A DNA stretch of 64,000 bases from Gammaproteobacteria bacterium (GCA_029289265.1 JARFTX010000002.1:1-64000), one strand, 5' to 3'; counted from the stretch's first letter, positions 1 to 11,374 are shown. A program made the numbers and translations. The notes: generated from the letters alone by a model not told the origin.

Positions 1-53
<53 letters not shown>

Positions 54-64
54 CTCAGGCGCGC

Positions 65-70
65 ATTATA
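65..70 (-). promoter_or_regulatory. -10 element of the tRNA-Pro promoter
   Basis: A perfect TATAAT lies on the minus strand 12 bases upstream of the mature tRNA 5' end and is followed by a GC-rich discriminator (GCGCGCC), typical of stable-RNA promoters. The -35 region 16-18 bases upstream (around TGGTAA) is poor. It sits between the merR stop and the tRNA, so the tRNA can be transcribed on its own as well as by read-through. Confidence 0.6.
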
Positions 71-114
71 GCAGCCTGTCGGCCAATTACCAGCGACTTG
101 TCGGGTCGCGTGCG

Positions 115-495
115 TCAGGCCTTGAGCTGCTTCAGCGTCTCTGCGATCTCGGTGCGGACCTCGGCGACGATCTGCCGCAACTGACCGAGTTCCTCGCCTT
201 CCTCGTGCATGCGGATCGCCGATTCGCCAAGCTTGTTGCGGGCGCCGGAGATGGTGAATCCGTCCTCGTAGAGCAGGTCGCGGATGCGCCGAACCAGCAG
301 GACCTCGTGATGCTGATAGTAGCGGCGGTTGCCCCGGCGCTTGAGCGGCTTGAGCTGGGTGAATTCCTGTTCCCAGTAGCGCAGTACGTGCGGCTTGACG
401 CCGCACAGTTCGCTGACCTCACCGATCGTGAAGTAGCGCTTGGCCGGGATCGGCGGGAGCTCGCCCGCCCCCGGTTCAGCTACGCTTGTCTGCAT
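115..495 (-). CDS. MerR-family transcriptional regulator
   Basis: A 126-aa protein with a MerR winged helix at about residues 20-90 ([22 protein letters not shown], positions 21-42, then RRYYQHHEV) and a short helical C-terminal tail that probably dimerises. No cysteine-rich effector domain is present, so it is unlikely to be a metal sensor. It starts inside the end of ihfA (20-bp overlap), so the two are probably translationally coupled. A MerR-like protein downstream of ihfA and before tRNA-Pro is a conserved arrangement in betaproteobacteria; its targets are not evident from the sequence. Confidence 0.88.
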   Translation of the reverse strand: MQTSVAEPGAGELPPIPAKRYFTIGEVSELCGVKPHVLRYWEQEFTQLKPLKRRGNRRYYQHHEVLLVRRIRDLLYEDGFTISGARNKLGESAIRMHEEGEELGQLRQIVAEVRTEIAETLKQLKA

Positions 496-787
496 CGCTC
501 AGCTGCTCCACCGCGGCCTTGAGTTTCTGGCTGGCGTGGAAGGTGACCACGCGTCGCGCCGAGATCGGAATTTCCTGCCCCGTCTTGGGGTTGCGTCCGG
601 GGCGCTGCGGCTTGTCGCGGAGCTGGAAGTTGCCGAAGCCGGAGAGCTTGACCATTTCGCCACGCTCCAGGGCCATGCGGATCTCCTCGAAGAAGCACTC
701 GACCATGTCCTTGGCCTCGCGCTTGTTGAGGCCAACCTGGTCGAAGAGCAATTCGGCCAGTTCGGCCTTGGTCAGAGTAACGCTCAT
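476..787 (-). CDS. ihfA: Integration host factor subunit alpha
   Basis: A 103-aa DNABII histone-like protein. The start at 787 gives [19 protein letters not shown], matching the family N terminus; the frame stays open further upstream but the extension is basic, unlike IHF, and overlaps pheT. The DNA-bending arm carries the [10 protein letters not shown] proline-arginine signature. IhfA pairs with IhfB, encoded here at 13961-14245, to bend DNA sharply at specific sites in recombination, replication and sigma-54 promoters. It lies 4 bases after the pheT stop end-on, in the usual pheST-ihfA operon. Confidence 0.96.
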   Translation of the reverse strand: MSVTLTKAELAELLFDQVGLNKREAKDMVECFFEEIRMALERGEMVKLSGFGNFQLRDKPQRPGRNPKTGQEIPISARRVVTFHASQKLKAAVEQLSDADKRS

Positions 788-791
788 TTCA

Positions 792-3170
792 CTATCCACG
801 CAACCGCGCACCGAGGGAAGATTCCGCCTGACGAACGATCGCAGCGACCGTCGCGTCGATCTCCGCATCTTCAAGCGTACGCTGAGTATCTTGCATCAAG
901 ATTCTGAAGGCAAGGCTCTTTTTGTGCGGCTCGATGCCCTTGCCATGATAGAGATCGAAAAGCTCGATCGACCGGACGATCGGGGCCGCACCGGACCACA
1001 ACACCTCGAGCACCTTGGCCACCTGAAGCTCCGCTTCGACGATCAAGGCGAGGTCGCGGGAGACCGTCGGCAGGCGCGAAACCTCGCTGTAGCCGGGCAC
1101 AGCGCAGGCAAGCACGGCCTCGAGATCGAGTTCGAACACGACCGCCGGTGTCCCCAGGTCGTAGCGCTCGACCCAGGTGGGGTGAATCTCGCCGAGGATA
1201 CCGATCTGGCGGCCGGCCAGAATCACGGATGCCGCGCGCCCCGGATGCAGGGCGGGATGCGCGAGCACTTCGAAGGCGAGCGTGACCGGGCCGAACAGGG
1301 CTTCGAGGTCTGCCTTGACATCGAAGAAGTCGACTTCGCGCCGTGCCCCACCCCACTGTTCAGGCAACGCCGGACCCGACGCGAGCGCGGCGATGCGCAG
1401 CGGCTGGTGGAATCCAGCAACCGGCTGGTCGCTGGCGCTCTTCTCGAAGCAGCGCCCGATCTCGAATACGCGAACCCGTTCCTGCTGGCGATTGCGATTG
1501 GTGGCCATACTGGCGACGAGCCCGGGAATCAGGCTCGAGCGCATCACGCTCATCTGGCTCGCGATCGGGTTGGCGAGCCGGATCGGGTCGCTGCTGGCAC
1601 AGAAGTCGCGTTCCCAGGCTTCGTCGACGAAGGCGTAGTTGATGACTTCCTGATAGTCGCGCGCGGCGAGAAGATGCCGCAAGGACCACTGGGTTCGGGC
1701 GTTGCCCGGGCAGTCGAGCATTTCGAGCCGCCCGCGCGGCGGGAGCGTCGGCACCTCGTCATAGCCGTGCAGCCGCACGACCTCCTCGATCAGGTCTTCC
1801 TCGATCTCGATGTCGAACCGATAAGAGGGCGGAACGACCCGCAGCGCATCGCCTTCCGGCTGCGCGGTCAGCCCGACACGTTCGAGCAGCCCGATCATTT
1901 CGGCATCGGCAAGCTCGATCCCGAGCACACGGCGGGCGCGCGCGGGACGTAGGCGCACCGGTCGGCGCTCCGGCAGGTGGTCGCGGGCGACCGCCTCGAC
2001 CACCGGGCCCGCCTCGCCGCCGCAGAGGTCGAGGATCAGCCGCGTCGCCCGTTCGATCGCCCTGCTCGCAAGCTCGAAGTCCACCCCACGCTCGAAGCGG
2101 TGCGAGGCATCCGAGACGAACCCATACACACGGGCCCGGCCGGCGATCGCATCGGGGGCGAAGAAGGCGCTCTCGATGAAGACATCGCGAGTATCCAGCG
2201 TGACGCCGCTCTCCTCGCCTCCCATGATGCCGGCCAGTGCAAGTGCGCTCGCCTCGTCGGCGATCAGCAGCGTGTCGGCACCGGGCTCGACCGTCTGCTC
2301 GTTGAGCAGCAGCACCGATTCGCCGGCGTGCGGAAAGCGCACGTGGATCGCGCCCGTGAGTTTGGCATCATCGAAGACGTGAAGTGGCTGACCCAGCTCG
2401 AGCATCACGTAGTTGGTGATGTCCACGAGCGCGCTGATCGAACGCACACCGCAACGCTCTAGGCGCTGGCGCATCCAGTCAGGGGTGCGGGCGCGGGCGT
2501 TCACGCCGCGCACGATCCGCCCGCAATAACGCGGGCATGCCTGCGGTGCGTCGAGCACGATGGGGCGGCTCGCCTGGATCGTCGCCACCACCGGCTCGAT
2601 CACGGGCAGGGACAGCGGCGCGCTGGTCAAGGCCGCGACCTCTCGGGCAACGCCCACGAGGCTCAAGCAGTCCGAGCGGTTCGGCGTGAGCTTGATGGTG
2701 AAGCGCATATCGTCGAGCGCAAGCAGTTCGCGCACGTCGCGCCCGAGTTCGGCGTCGGCGGGAAGTTCGAGCAGGCCGGCGTGATCCTCGGAGAGGCCCA
2801 GCTCGCGGGCCGAGCACAGCATCCCGAACGACTCCACCCCCCGCAACTTGGCGGCCTTGATCTCCAGTCCCGGCAGCCGCGCCCCGACCCGTGCGAGCGG
2901 CACCTTCATTCCGGCCGCCGCGTTGGGTGCGCCGCAGACGATCTGCAGCAGCTCGCCATCGCCGGCATCGACCCGGCAGAGCTTGAGCTTGTCGGCCGCC
3001 GGGTGTTTCTCCGCCTCGACGATGGCAGCAACGACGATGCCCGAGAACGGGGGTGCGACCGGGTCGCATTCTTCGACTTCGAGCCCGGCCATCGTCAGCA
3101 GATGGGCGAGCGCCTCGGTGTCGAGCCGCGGATCGACCAGGGTCCGCAGCCACTTCTCTGGAAATTGCAT
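792..3170 (-). CDS. pheT: Phenylalanyl-tRNA synthetase beta subunit
   Basis: A 792-aa protein of the expected length. It has the N-terminal tRNA-binding (EMAP/OB-like) domain at about residues 40-150, the B3/B4 editing region, the B5 domain and the C-terminal ferredoxin-fold anticodon-binding domain (about 700-792, with [14 protein letters not shown]). With PheS it forms the alpha2-beta2 enzyme that charges tRNA-Phe, and the beta subunit removes mischarged Tyr. The gene begins 8 bases after pheS, so the two subunits are co-translated from one message. Confidence 0.97.
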   Translation of the reverse strand: MQFPEKWLRTLVDPRLDTEALAHLLTMAGLEVEECDPVAPPFSGIVVAAIVEAEKHPAADKLKLCRVDAGDGELLQIVCGAPNAAAGMKVPLARVGARLPGLEIKAAKLRGVESFGMLCSARELGLSEDHAGLLELPADAELGRDVRELLALDDMRFTIKLTPNRSDCLSLVGVAREVAALTSAPLSLPVIEPVVATIQASRPIVLDAPQACPRYCGRIVRGVNARARTPDWMRQRLERCGVRSISALVDITNYVMLELGQPLHVFDDAKLTGAIHVRFPHAGESVLLLNEQTVEPGADTLLIADEASALALAGIMGGEESGVTLDTRDVFIESAFFAPDAIAGRARVYGFVSDASHRFERGVDFELASRAIERATRLILDLCGGEAGPVVEAVARDHLPERRPVRLRPARARRVLGIELADAEMIGLLERVGLTAQPEGDALRVVPPSYRFDIEIEEDLIEEVVRLHGYDEVPTLPPRGRLEMLDCPGNARTQWSLRHLLAARDYQEVINYAFVDEAWERDFCASSDPIRLANPIASQMSVMRSSLIPGLVASMATNRNRQQERVRVFEIGRCFEKSASDQPVAGFHQPLRIAALASGPALPEQWGGARREVDFFDVKADLEALFGPVTLAFEVLAHPALHPGRAASVILAGRQIGILGEIHPTWVERYDLGTPAVVFELDLEAVLACAVPGYSEVSRLPTVSRDLALIVEAELQVAKVLEVLWSGAAPIVRSIELFDLYHGKGIEPHKKSLAFRILMQDTQRTLEDAEIDATVAAIVRQAESSLGARLRG

Positions 3171-3177
3171 GGTTCGG

Positions 3178-4703
<1,526 letters not shown>

Positions 4704-4715
4704 TGCGGTCTCCTA

Positions 4716-4913
4716 TCAAGCGTACGGCAACATCGCGCGAATCAGTTTTTCATCCGCGGCATGGACTTCCGTCATTCCGCGCAACTGACGCTTCGATTTG
4801 GTGGTTTTCTTGGTAAGGATGTGGCGTTTGAACGCCTGGGACCGCTTGATCCCACCGCTGGAACGGACCTTGAATCGCTTCTTGGCGCCGCTCTTGGTCT
4901 TCATCTTGGGCAT
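4716..4913 (-). CDS. rpmI: 50S ribosomal protein L35
   Basis: A 65-aa basic protein ([20 protein letters not shown]) of exact family length and signature. It is a component of the 50S subunit. It is encoded between infC and rplT in the canonical order, with a 141-base structured spacer separating it from infC. Confidence 0.98.
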   Translation of the reverse strand: MPKMKTKSGAKKRFKVRSSGGIKRSQAFKRHILTKKTTKSKRQLRGMTEVHAADEKLIRAMLPYA

Positions 4914-4937
4914 TGCTTGCTCCTGTTTGTAGATGCC

Positions 4938-5035
4938 GTCAGGTAGCCCCTGCCTTCGGGGCCTTTGACACCTGACACCACTTGTGTTGCGGCAGCCGAA
5001 GCTGCCGCTTCATGCCACCCGTGCCAGGCACGGGT
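4938..5035 (-). promoter_or_regulatory. Three consecutive hairpins in the infC-rpmI spacer (candidate L20 operator)
   Basis: The spacer holds three strong inverted repeats. The first pairs GTCAGGT (4938-4944) with ACCTGAC (4970-4976), enclosing GCCCC/GGGGC. The second is GCGGCAGC/GCTGCCGC with a four-base loop (4989-5008). The third is ACCCGTG/CACGGGT (5017-5035). None carries a U tract, so they are not simple terminators. In E. coli this is where L20 binds mRNA to repress rpmI-rplT; the same role here is inference. Confidence 0.45.
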
Positions 5036-5054
5036 TGCAGAATCCTGCCGACGG

Positions 5055-5576
5055 TCAGTGCGCCTTCTTCGGTGCAATCACCATCACCATCTGACGCCCT
5101 TCCATCTTGGGCATCTGCTCGACCATGGCGATCTCTTCGAGATCCGCCTTGATGCGCTCGAGCTGGCGCATTCCGATTTCCTGGTGGGCCATCTCGCGGC
5201 CGCGGAACCGCAGGGTCACCTTTGCCTTGTCGCCCTCGCCGAGGAATCGCTTGAGATTGCGCAGCTTGATCTGGTAGTCGTTCTCGTCGGTGCCCGGACG
5301 CAGCTTGACTTCCTTGACCTGTACCTGTTTCTGCTTCTGCCGCGCTTCGTGCGCGCGCTTCTGCTCCTGGTACTTGAACTTGCCGTGGTCCATCACCTTG
5401 CAGACGGGCGGCTGCGCCATCGGCGCGATCTCGACCAGATCCAGACCCGCTTCATCGGCGATGTTCAGTGCCGCCTGCAGCGTGACGATACCCAGCTGTT
5501 CCCCGTCTTCAGCCACCAGGCGGACTTGAGGCGCGTTGATCTCTCCGTTTACGCGCTGCTTTTTCTCTTGAGCGAT
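5055..5576 (-). CDS. infC: Translation initiation factor IF-3, probable AUC start codon
   Basis: A 173-aa IF-3 with N domain (about 1-75), lysine-rich linker and C domain (ending [12 protein letters not shown]). It binds the 30S subunit, prevents premature 50S joining and checks the start codon. There is no ATG at the family start. An ATC at 5576 begins the family-like [13 protein letters not shown] and has GGAG nine bases upstream. A GTG at 5591 would add five residues and place that Shine-Dalgarno inside the gene. Rare start codons in infC are the known basis of IF-3 autoregulation. It lies downstream of thrS with only 27 bases between. Confidence 0.93.
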   Translation of the reverse strand: MAQEKKQRVNGEINAPQVRLVAEDGEQLGIVTLQAALNIADEAGLDLVEIAPMAQPPVCKVMDHGKFKYQEQKRAHEARQKQKQVQVKEVKLRPGTDENDYQIKLRNLKRFLGEGDKAKVTLRFRGREMAHQEIGMRQLERIKADLEEIAMVEQMPKMEGRQMVMVIAPKKAH

Positions 5577-5603
5577 GGTTCGACTCTCCACGAAAACAAA
5601 AAA

Positions 5604-7523
5604 TCAGACCGCGCCGGCTTTCGCTTCGACTTCGCGACGCCAGCGTTCGATCAGCGATTCGAGGGACATCTGGCCGAGATTCTGGCCGCCCCGGGCACGC
5701 ACCGATACCAACTCCGCCGCTTTTTCCTTGTCGCCAACGACGATCTGGTAGGGCAGCCGGTGCACACTGTGGTCGCGAATTTTATAGTTTATCTTCTCAT
5801 TGCGCAAATCGGCCTCGACGCGGAATCCTGCCGCCTTCAGGCGTGTCGCAACCTCCACGGCATAGTCGGCCTGCCCTTCCGAGATGTTGAGCACGACCCC
5901 GTGCACCGGGGCGAGCCACAAAGGCAGCGCACCCGCGTAGTGCTCGAGCAGAATACCGGTGAAGCGTTCGAGCGAGCCGAAGAGCGCCCGATGCAGCATC
6001 ACCGGCCGCTTGCGGGTGTTGTCCTCGGCGACGTAGGTCACGTCGAAACGCTCGGGCAGGTTCATGTCGACCTGCAGGGTGCCGCACTGCCAGTCGCGGC
6101 CGATCGTGTCGCGCAGCACGAACTCGAGCTTGGGGCCATAGAAGGCGCCCTCGCCGGGAAAGAGCTCGTAGGCCATGTCCATGTGGTCGAGCGCAGCCGC
6201 GAGCGCGCCTTCGAGCTTGTCCCAGGTCTCATCGCTGCCGATGCGGTGGTCGGGCCGCGTCGACAGCTTGATGCGCACGTTGTCGAAACCGAAATCCTTG
6301 TAGATGTCGAGGATCAGGGTGACGACGTCGCGGCACTCCTGCTCCATCTGCTCCTCGGTGCAGAAGATGTGGGCGTCGTCCTGAGTGAAGTGGCGCACGC
6401 GCAGCAACCCGTGCAGCGCCCCCGACGGCTCGTAGCGATGGACCTTGCCGAATTCGGCCATGCGCAGCGGCAACTCGCGGTAGCTCTTGAGGCCTTGCGC
6501 GAACATCGACACCGCGCCGGGGCAGTTCATCGGCTTGAGCGCAAAGATGCGCTCGTCCTCGGTCTGGGTCGTGAACATGTTCTGGCGATAGTTCTGCCAG
6601 TGACCGGAGGTCTCCCACATTGCGCGATCCATCACGTCGGGGGTGTTCACCTCGACGTAGCCGGCCGCCTCCTGGCGCTCGCGCATGTACTGGATCAGCG
6701 AATTGAACAGGCGCCAGCCCTTGGGGTGCCAGAACACCGAGCCCGGCGCGTTCTCCTGGAAATGGAACAGGTCGAGTTGCTGGCCGAGCTTGCGATGGTC
6801 GCGCTTCTCGGCTTCCTCGATCATGTGCAGGTAGGCAGCGAGTTCTTCCTTGCGCACCCAGGCCGTGCCGTAGATGCGCTGCAGCATCTCGTTCTTCGAG
6901 TCGCCGCGCCAGTACGCGCCGGCCACCTTGGTGAGCTTGAAGACCTTGAGCTTGCCGGTGTGCGGCACGTGCGGGCCTCGGCAGAGATCGATGAAATCGC
7001 CCTGGCGGTAGAGCGAGACATCCTCGGCCTCGGGAATCGAGGCGATGATCTCGGCCTTGTAGTGCTCGCCCTGCAACTTGAAGAACTCGACCGCGTCGCT
7101 GCGCGCCCAGACTTCGCGCGCGACCGGGATCTCGCGCTGGGCGAGCTCGGCCATGCGGGCCTCGATCTTCTCCAGATCCTCGGGCGTGAAGGGACGCTTG
7201 TAGGCGAAGTCGTAATAGAAGCCGTTTTCGATCACCGGCCCGATGGTCACCTGGGCGTCCGGGAACAGTTCCTTGACTGCATGTGCGAGCAGGTGCGCCG
7301 TCGAATGGCGGATGATCTCGAGACCCTCGGCGTTCTTGTCGGTGACGATCTCGAGCGCCACATCGTTGTCGATGCGGTGCGACAGATCGACCAGTCGGCC
7401 GTCGACCCGGCCAGCCAGTGCGGCCTTGGCGAGCCCGGCGCCGATCGAGGCAGCCACTTCGGCCACCGTCACCGGCTGCTCGTAACGTCGTGCGGAACCG
7501 TCGGGGAGCGTGATGTTGGGCAT
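5604..7523 (-). CDS. thrS: Threonyl-tRNA synthetase
   Basis: A 639-aa class II synthetase starting [20 protein letters not shown] at 7523; the frame extends upstream through the terminator hairpin, so the first in-frame codon is not the start. Domain order is TGS (1-65), second additional editing domain (65-225), class II core with the zinc site near [10 protein letters not shown], and the anticodon-binding domain (about 540-639). It charges tRNA-Thr and hydrolyses Ser-tRNA-Thr. It is first in the thrS-infC-rpmI-rplT operon. Confidence 0.98.
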   Translation of the reverse strand: MPNITLPDGSARRYEQPVTVAEVAASIGAGLAKAALAGRVDGRLVDLSHRIDNDVALEIVTDKNAEGLEIIRHSTAHLLAHAVKELFPDAQVTIGPVIENGFYYDFAYKRPFTPEDLEKIEARMAELAQREIPVAREVWARSDAVEFFKLQGEHYKAEIIASIPEAEDVSLYRQGDFIDLCRGPHVPHTGKLKVFKLTKVAGAYWRGDSKNEMLQRIYGTAWVRKEELAAYLHMIEEAEKRDHRKLGQQLDLFHFQENAPGSVFWHPKGWRLFNSLIQYMRERQEAAGYVEVNTPDVMDRAMWETSGHWQNYRQNMFTTQTEDERIFALKPMNCPGAVSMFAQGLKSYRELPLRMAEFGKVHRYEPSGALHGLLRVRHFTQDDAHIFCTEEQMEQECRDVVTLILDIYKDFGFDNVRIKLSTRPDHRIGSDETWDKLEGALAAALDHMDMAYELFPGEGAFYGPKLEFVLRDTIGRDWQCGTLQVDMNLPERFDVTYVAEDNTRKRPVMLHRALFGSLERFTGILLEHYAGALPLWLAPVHGVVLNISEGQADYAVEVATRLKAAGFRVEADLRNEKINYKIRDHSVHRLPYQIVVGDKEKAAELVSVRARGGQNLGQMSLESLIERWRREVEAKAGAV

Positions 7524-7565
7524 GGTTTCTGGCGACCTCGAACTGGTGATGCGACAGCCTGCGGA

Positions 7566-7599
7566 CGAAAAAAAAGTGCGGTCGAGCCGCACTTTTTTA
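7566..7599 (-). terminator. Terminator after tRNA-Val
   Basis: On the minus strand an AAGTGCGG/CCGCACTT stem with a five-base loop is followed by a run of eight T residues. It ends the tRNA-Val transcript upstream of thrS. The flanking A and T runs are symmetrical, but nothing on the plus strand needs it. Confidence 0.88.
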
Positions 7600-7680
7600 T
7601 GGAGCACTTCTGCGACGCCCGACTCGATCAATTCTCGCTTGAGATGATAGTTCGGAACATCGGTTCGACTCCCGGGTATT

Positions 7681-7757
7681 TGGTAGGCGCGATTGGATTC
7701 GAACCAACGACCCCCACCATGTCAAGGTGGTGCTCTAACCAACTGAGCTACGCGCCT
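7681..7757 (-). tRNA. tRNA-Val (anticodon GAC)
   Basis: A complete 77-nt cloverleaf on the minus strand: acceptor AGGCGCG/CGCGCCT, D arm GCTC/GAGC, anticodon stem CCACC/GGTGG with loop TTGACAT (anticodon GAC), T arm TTGGTTCGAATCCAA, discriminator A and an encoded CCA end. It reads GUC and GUU valine codons. Confidence 0.98.
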
Positions 7758-7771
7758 GCTAAGAGCCGCGA

Positions 7772-7799
7772 ATTATAGCGAGTCGGCGGCCAGTGTCAA
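7772..7799 (-). promoter_or_regulatory. Consensus sigma-70 promoter of tRNA-Val
   Basis: On the minus strand a perfect -35 TTGACA and a perfect -10 TATAAT are separated by 16 bases, followed by a GC-rich discriminator (TCGCGGC) and the tRNA 14 bases beyond the -10. An AT-rich stretch lies just upstream of the -35 (7798-7822) and could act as an UP element. The GC-rich discriminator is the usual mark of stringent control. Confidence 0.93.
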
Positions 7800-7906
7800 A
7801 ATTTTTCGAGAAACTTTTTCCGGGAAGGCGCTGCTTCCTCATATGACGCCCTCGCGCGCCGGCCCACCGATGTCACGCTGCGCGGCCTGCGGGCCCGACG
7901 GGCGGC

Positions 7907-8710
7907 TCAGGACGCGGCAGCCTGCTGCGGCCAGGCTGCGAGAAACTCATGCCAATGCGGCGCATCGATCCGCTCCAGCGCGTCGCGCACGACCTTCAGC
8001 TCCGCCTCGTATGCCGACGTATCGATCTGGCCCCGCATGCGCTGAAATCCCAGATACACGAGCCAGGTATTGACCACGTCGGTCTCGCAGTAGTCGCGGA
8101 TCTCGGCCGCCTTGCCCTGCTGCCAGGCGCCCCACACGGCCGAGCCGTCCATGCCGAGCTTGCCGGGAAAACCCATCAGCTTGGCGAGTTCATCGAGCGG
8201 CGCGTTGGCTCGCGGCTGGTAGAGCGCGAGCAGGTCCATGAGGTCGAGATGACGGCTGTGATATCGGCTGATGTAATTGTTCCACTTGAAATCGCGCGAA
8301 TTGCGATAATCACCCTCGCCCTGATCCCAGTAGCGCGGCGCGCTGACCCCGTGCATCAGCCCGCGATAGTGAAGCACTGGCAGATCGAAGCCGCCGCCGT
8401 TCCACGACACGATCTGCGGCGAATAACGCTCGATGCCGTCAAAGAAGCGCTGGATGATCTCGCGCTCGCCGCTGTCCGGCTCCGATAGCGAGAACACGCG
8501 AAACTGGCTCGCATCCCGTAACACGCAGGAGATGGTGACGACGCGGTGCAGGTAGTGGGGCAGAAAATCGCTGCCGACCGCCGCACGGCGCAGCTGAAAG
8601 GCGTACTCGGCGACTTCCTCGTCGGGCAGCTCGGGCGCTAGGCCATGCAGCGTGCGGATGCCGGCGACGTCTGGGACGGTCTCGATATCGAAAACGAGCA
8701 CCGACGTCAT
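7907..8710 (-). CDS. Predicted 3'-5' exonuclease (PolB-type DEDD exonuclease domain)
   Basis: A 267-aa protein starting MTSVLVFDIETVPD at 8710. It carries the DEDD exonuclease motifs: Exo I FDIET (residues 7-11), Exo II around SWNGGGFDLPVL and Exo III YCETDVVNTW. This matches the stand-alone exonucleases related to the DNA polymerase B proofreading domain. Likely activity is 3'-5' hydrolysis of DNA or RNA with two metal ions; the substrate is unknown. Its start overlaps the ydbL stop by 4 bp, so it is translated with the ydbH-ynbE-ydbL group, although no functional link is established. Confidence 0.85.
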   Translation of the reverse strand: MTSVLVFDIETVPDVAGIRTLHGLAPELPDEEVAEYAFQLRRAAVGSDFLPHYLHRVVTISCVLRDASQFRVFSLSEPDSGEREIIQRFFDGIERYSPQIVSWNGGGFDLPVLHYRGLMHGVSAPRYWDQGEGDYRNSRDFKWNNYISRYHSRHLDLMDLLALYQPRANAPLDELAKLMGFPGKLGMDGSAVWGAWQQGKAAEIRDYCETDVVNTWLVYLGFQRMRGQIDTSAYEAELKVVRDALERIDAPHWHEFLAAWPQQAAAS

Positions 8711-9129
8711 TTCTGCGACCAGCCGCCGTTCCTCTGCACCCACCAGCCCGCCGGGGCACGATCGATCCAGCGCTGCGCGAAGGTCGCGCGCACGTCGGAC
8801 TCCCAATCTGGCCGCCCATTGGCACGCGCAATCTCGCGATACAAGGCCGCACGGTCGGCGTTCTCGGAGGAGATCAGGGCATTGACCTGCGCACGCTGGG
8901 CAAGCGGAACGCCGGAGGCATCGCGCACCGCGACGTTGCCGTCGCGCGACAGCCCAATCGCACCCGAAGCGAAGAGCGGCCCGAGCTGGGCGTGGCGAGC
9001 CTGCATGGACTGCTTGATCGCAGCAATGGCCGGGGTATTGATTTCGAGGTCGCCCTGCGCCGCGGCGAACAGCGCAAAACACATTAGGACGGCGCCGAGC
9101 GCAGCGCGAATCTGTTTCGGAGCATTCAT
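8707..9129 (-). CDS. ydbL: YdbL family (DUF1318) periplasmic protein
   Basis: A 140-aa protein starting MNAPKQIRAALGAVLMCFAL, with a signal peptide ending near AAAQG (residues 24-28). The DUF1318 body includes a RIREI-like segment (YREIARANGRP) and a conserved C terminus with AGWW. In E. coli, YdbL works with the YdbH-YnbE bridge and is thought to control YnbE multimerisation. Its start overlaps the ynbE stop by 4 bp. Confidence 0.85.
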   Translation of the reverse strand: MNAPKQIRAALGAVLMCFALFAAAQGDLEINTPAIAAIKQSMQARHAQLGPLFASGAIGLSRDGNVAVRDASGVPLAQRAQVNALISSENADRAALYREIARANGRPDWESDVRATFAQRWIDRAPAGWWVQRNGGWSQK

Positions 9130-9311
9130 TTTGCGCCTCCTTCGGCGGGGGGCTGGGCGGCCGCGCCCTCGCGCTCGCGCAGTTGCCAGACTTCCTCGAT
9201 GATGCGGTCGGCCGCCTTCTCGGCGGCGGCCGCGGGAAAATAAATGTTGATCGTCACGCATCCGGCTGCGATCGCGACGATTGCGGCGCCCAGCGCCAGT
9301 CTTGCCATCAT
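9126..9311 (-). CDS. ynbE: YnbE-family outer-membrane lipoprotein
   Basis: A 61-aa lipoprotein precursor. It starts at one of two adjacent ATGs (9311 or 9308), preceded by AAAGGA. The signal peptide ends in the lipobox IAAGC, giving a lipidated Cys followed by VTINIYFPAAAAEKAADRII, the YnbE signature. In E. coli YnbE sits in the outer membrane and extends the YdbH beta-rich groove, completing a path for phospholipid transport. It lies between ydbH and ydbL, as in enterics. Confidence 0.88.
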   Translation of the reverse strand: MMARLALGAAIVAIAAGCVTINIYFPAAAAEKAADRIIEEVWQLREREGAAAQPPAEGGAK

Positions 9312-9378
9312 GCTCGATCCTTTTCGGTGAGAGGGCCGACGAAAGCCGACGCCCGATCTCCTCAACGCTTCATGTCGC

Positions 9379-11364
9379 TTACTCGATGACCGGCGGCACA
9401 TTGGTTGCGATCACGCGTTGCAATCGCTCCAGCAGCTCGTCCCAGTCGACGCGGCGATTGTAGCCGATGACATTCAGGGCCGGGATGCCGCCGCCGCGCA
9501 CGATCACGAAGCCGTCACCGGGTGTGCCGGGGCGTGCTCCCGGGATCCCGTCCATGGCGCAGACGCCGTCGCGAAGCACGCAGGACAACCCGATCTCGCT
9601 ATAGCCGAAGGTCTCGAAGAAACCGAGAAAGCCCCGCTGGATCGCCATCGCCGCGCCGGGCCCGCCCAGAGCGCCGATGTTCTGCACCGCCCGTTGGCTG
9701 ATGCGGCGGGGATAGCGGCCGGGGCTACTGCGAAGTTCGGCGGCGAAACGCACGGGGCGCCAGCGCGCGAGTTCGAGACCGCGCACGTCCGCATCGAGCC
9801 GCCCGGTGATGCTGCCGAAGGCAAAGGCGTCGGTGAGCTGGGTAAGATCGAGCGAGCGCGCCTCGACGTCGACGAAGAGGTGCGAGGCGACGCCGAAAGG
9901 TTCGAGCCAGCGCAGATTGGTCGCGCGCAAGTAGCCGTCGAACACCGACACCACCAGGGTGCCGTCGAGCGCCAACTCGCCCGGATCGACGCGCAACCCC
10001 GGCAGCGAGGCCGAGAGCACGCCCGACATCGGCGGCAGACCGACGGCCTCCGCCAGGAGCGCCATGGATACCGGCTCGATCGTGGCATTGCCCCGACCCG
10101 TCCAGCCCGCGGCGATGCGGCGCAGCGCCAGATCACCCAGGATCAGGCGACCGTCGAGCACGGGCACGGCCAGGCGTGGGACCTCGATGCTCAGGCCCTC
10201 GACGCGCGCAGCGAGTGCGAAGGCCCCGAGGGTGAGCTGCTGCCAGTGCCCGCCACCAACGGCGATGTCGATGTCCGTGGGCGAATCGGCACGCCATGGC
10301 AGACGTCCGTTGAGCGGGCCGAAGCCGACGTCGACGTCGTCCATCGCGACTGCGGCATCGTCGAAGCTCAGGTCGAGCCCGACCAGCCTGTCCTCGACGA
10401 AGGCGGCTGCGCCGCCGACGGTGCCGGCGAAGCGCAGGGTCGCGGCGCGCGCGGGCGCCAGCACCGGCGCGATGAAATCGGGGCCGATGCGACCGAGATC
10501 CGCTCCGCCAACGCTGATCGCGGCGCGACGCACACGCAATGGATCGAGTTCGAAGTCGCCCCGCGCTTCGATCGCGTCGACGCCCTCGAGCGCGAGCTTG
10601 GCATTCCCGAGGGTGAGCCGATCGCCTTGCAGCCGGCCTTCCGCCTCCAGCACCGGACCGGCCGCGAGGTAGATCGGATGCAGATAGGCTTCGCCCTCAC
10701 CCCAGGCGAGCCGCCCGCCCCAATCCCAGCCCCCTTCCCGGAACATGCCGCGCACGTCGAACTCGATGCCCAGCCCCTCGGCCGCCTGCAGCCCGTCCGC
10801 GCTGGAGAAGCCCCCCCCGTGCAACCGCCCGGAAGCGGTGATGCGGGCGGAGGGATCGGGCCGGTAATCGATCTGAGCATTCAGCCGCCCCTGTGCTTGC
10901 CACTCCGCAAGCTGCGGCATGACCTCGGCGAAGCGACCGATTGCCACGTCCGAGAGGACCGCGCGAAACTCGCCGCTCGACGCCAGCCCGGCACGCACAA
11001 GCTCGCCGGCCGCGCTGCGCACCTGCGCGCGGGCAGTGCCCGCATCCGGATCGTAGGCGAACTGAACGTCGAGGGTCTCCCGCGAGCCCGGCAGGGTGAG
11101 CGTGCCGCGACCGCATTCGATCGACGCCGCGGCAACGGCAAACTCGCTGCAGTGCAGGCGCAGATCCGCCCACACGCGACCCAGCGCAGAGAATCGGGCG
11201 ATGGAGAGCGTGCCGGTTGCCTGGACGAGATTCAGCGTGACGCGGACGTTCTCGGCGGTAAAGGCTGCATGTTCGATGCGACCCAGTTCGATGTCGAGCC
11301 GGGCCGCATCCGCCGCGCCGGTCAGGAAAAGGCCGAGCAGGACCGGCAACCAGGCGACCGGCAC
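9379..11364 (-). CDS. ydbH: YdbH-like AsmA-superfamily intermembrane lipid-transport protein
   Basis: About 661 aa with an N-terminal hydrophobic segment (PVAWLPVLLGLFLTGAADA) and then a long, repetitive beta-strand-rich body, as in YdbH/TamB/YhdP. The C-terminal domain has SPGRYPRRISQRAVQNIGAL and a YSEIGLSCVLRDGVC segment typical of YdbH. The start is uncertain. A GTG at 11364 gives a clean signal sequence; a GTG at 11415 would overlap cysM by 41 bp. It is shorter than E. coli YdbH (about 880 aa). It should span the periplasm from the inner membrane to YnbE. Confidence 0.82.
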   Translation of the reverse strand: MPVAWLPVLLGLFLTGAADAARLDIELGRIEHAAFTAENVRVTLNLVQATGTLSIARFSALGRVWADLRLHCSEFAVAAASIECGRGTLTLPGSRETLDVQFAYDPDAGTARAQVRSAAGELVRAGLASSGEFRAVLSDVAIGRFAEVMPQLAEWQAQGRLNAQIDYRPDPSARITASGRLHGGGFSSADGLQAAEGLGIEFDVRGMFREGGWDWGGRLAWGEGEAYLHPIYLAAGPVLEAEGRLQGDRLTLGNAKLALEGVDAIEARGDFELDPLRVRRAAISVGGADLGRIGPDFIAPVLAPARAATLRFAGTVGGAAAFVEDRLVGLDLSFDDAAVAMDDVDVGFGPLNGRLPWRADSPTDIDIAVGGGHWQQLTLGAFALAARVEGLSIEVPRLAVPVLDGRLILGDLALRRIAAGWTGRGNATIEPVSMALLAEAVGLPPMSGVLSASLPGLRVDPGELALDGTLVVSVFDGYLRATNLRWLEPFGVASHLFVDVEARSLDLTQLTDAFAFGSITGRLDADVRGLELARWRPVRFAAELRSSPGRYPRRISQRAVQNIGALGGPGAAMAIQRGFLGFFETFGYSEIGLSCVLRDGVCAMDGIPGARPGTPGDGFVIVRGGGIPALNVIGYNRRVDWDELLERLQRVIATNVPPVIE

Positions 11365-11374
11365 GCCTCGCCGC

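Noticed and set aside
4965-7778. A 937-codon plus-strand frame across infC, thrS and tRNA-Val
   Set aside because: It runs through a tRNA and a terminator in antisense and has no recognisable domain.
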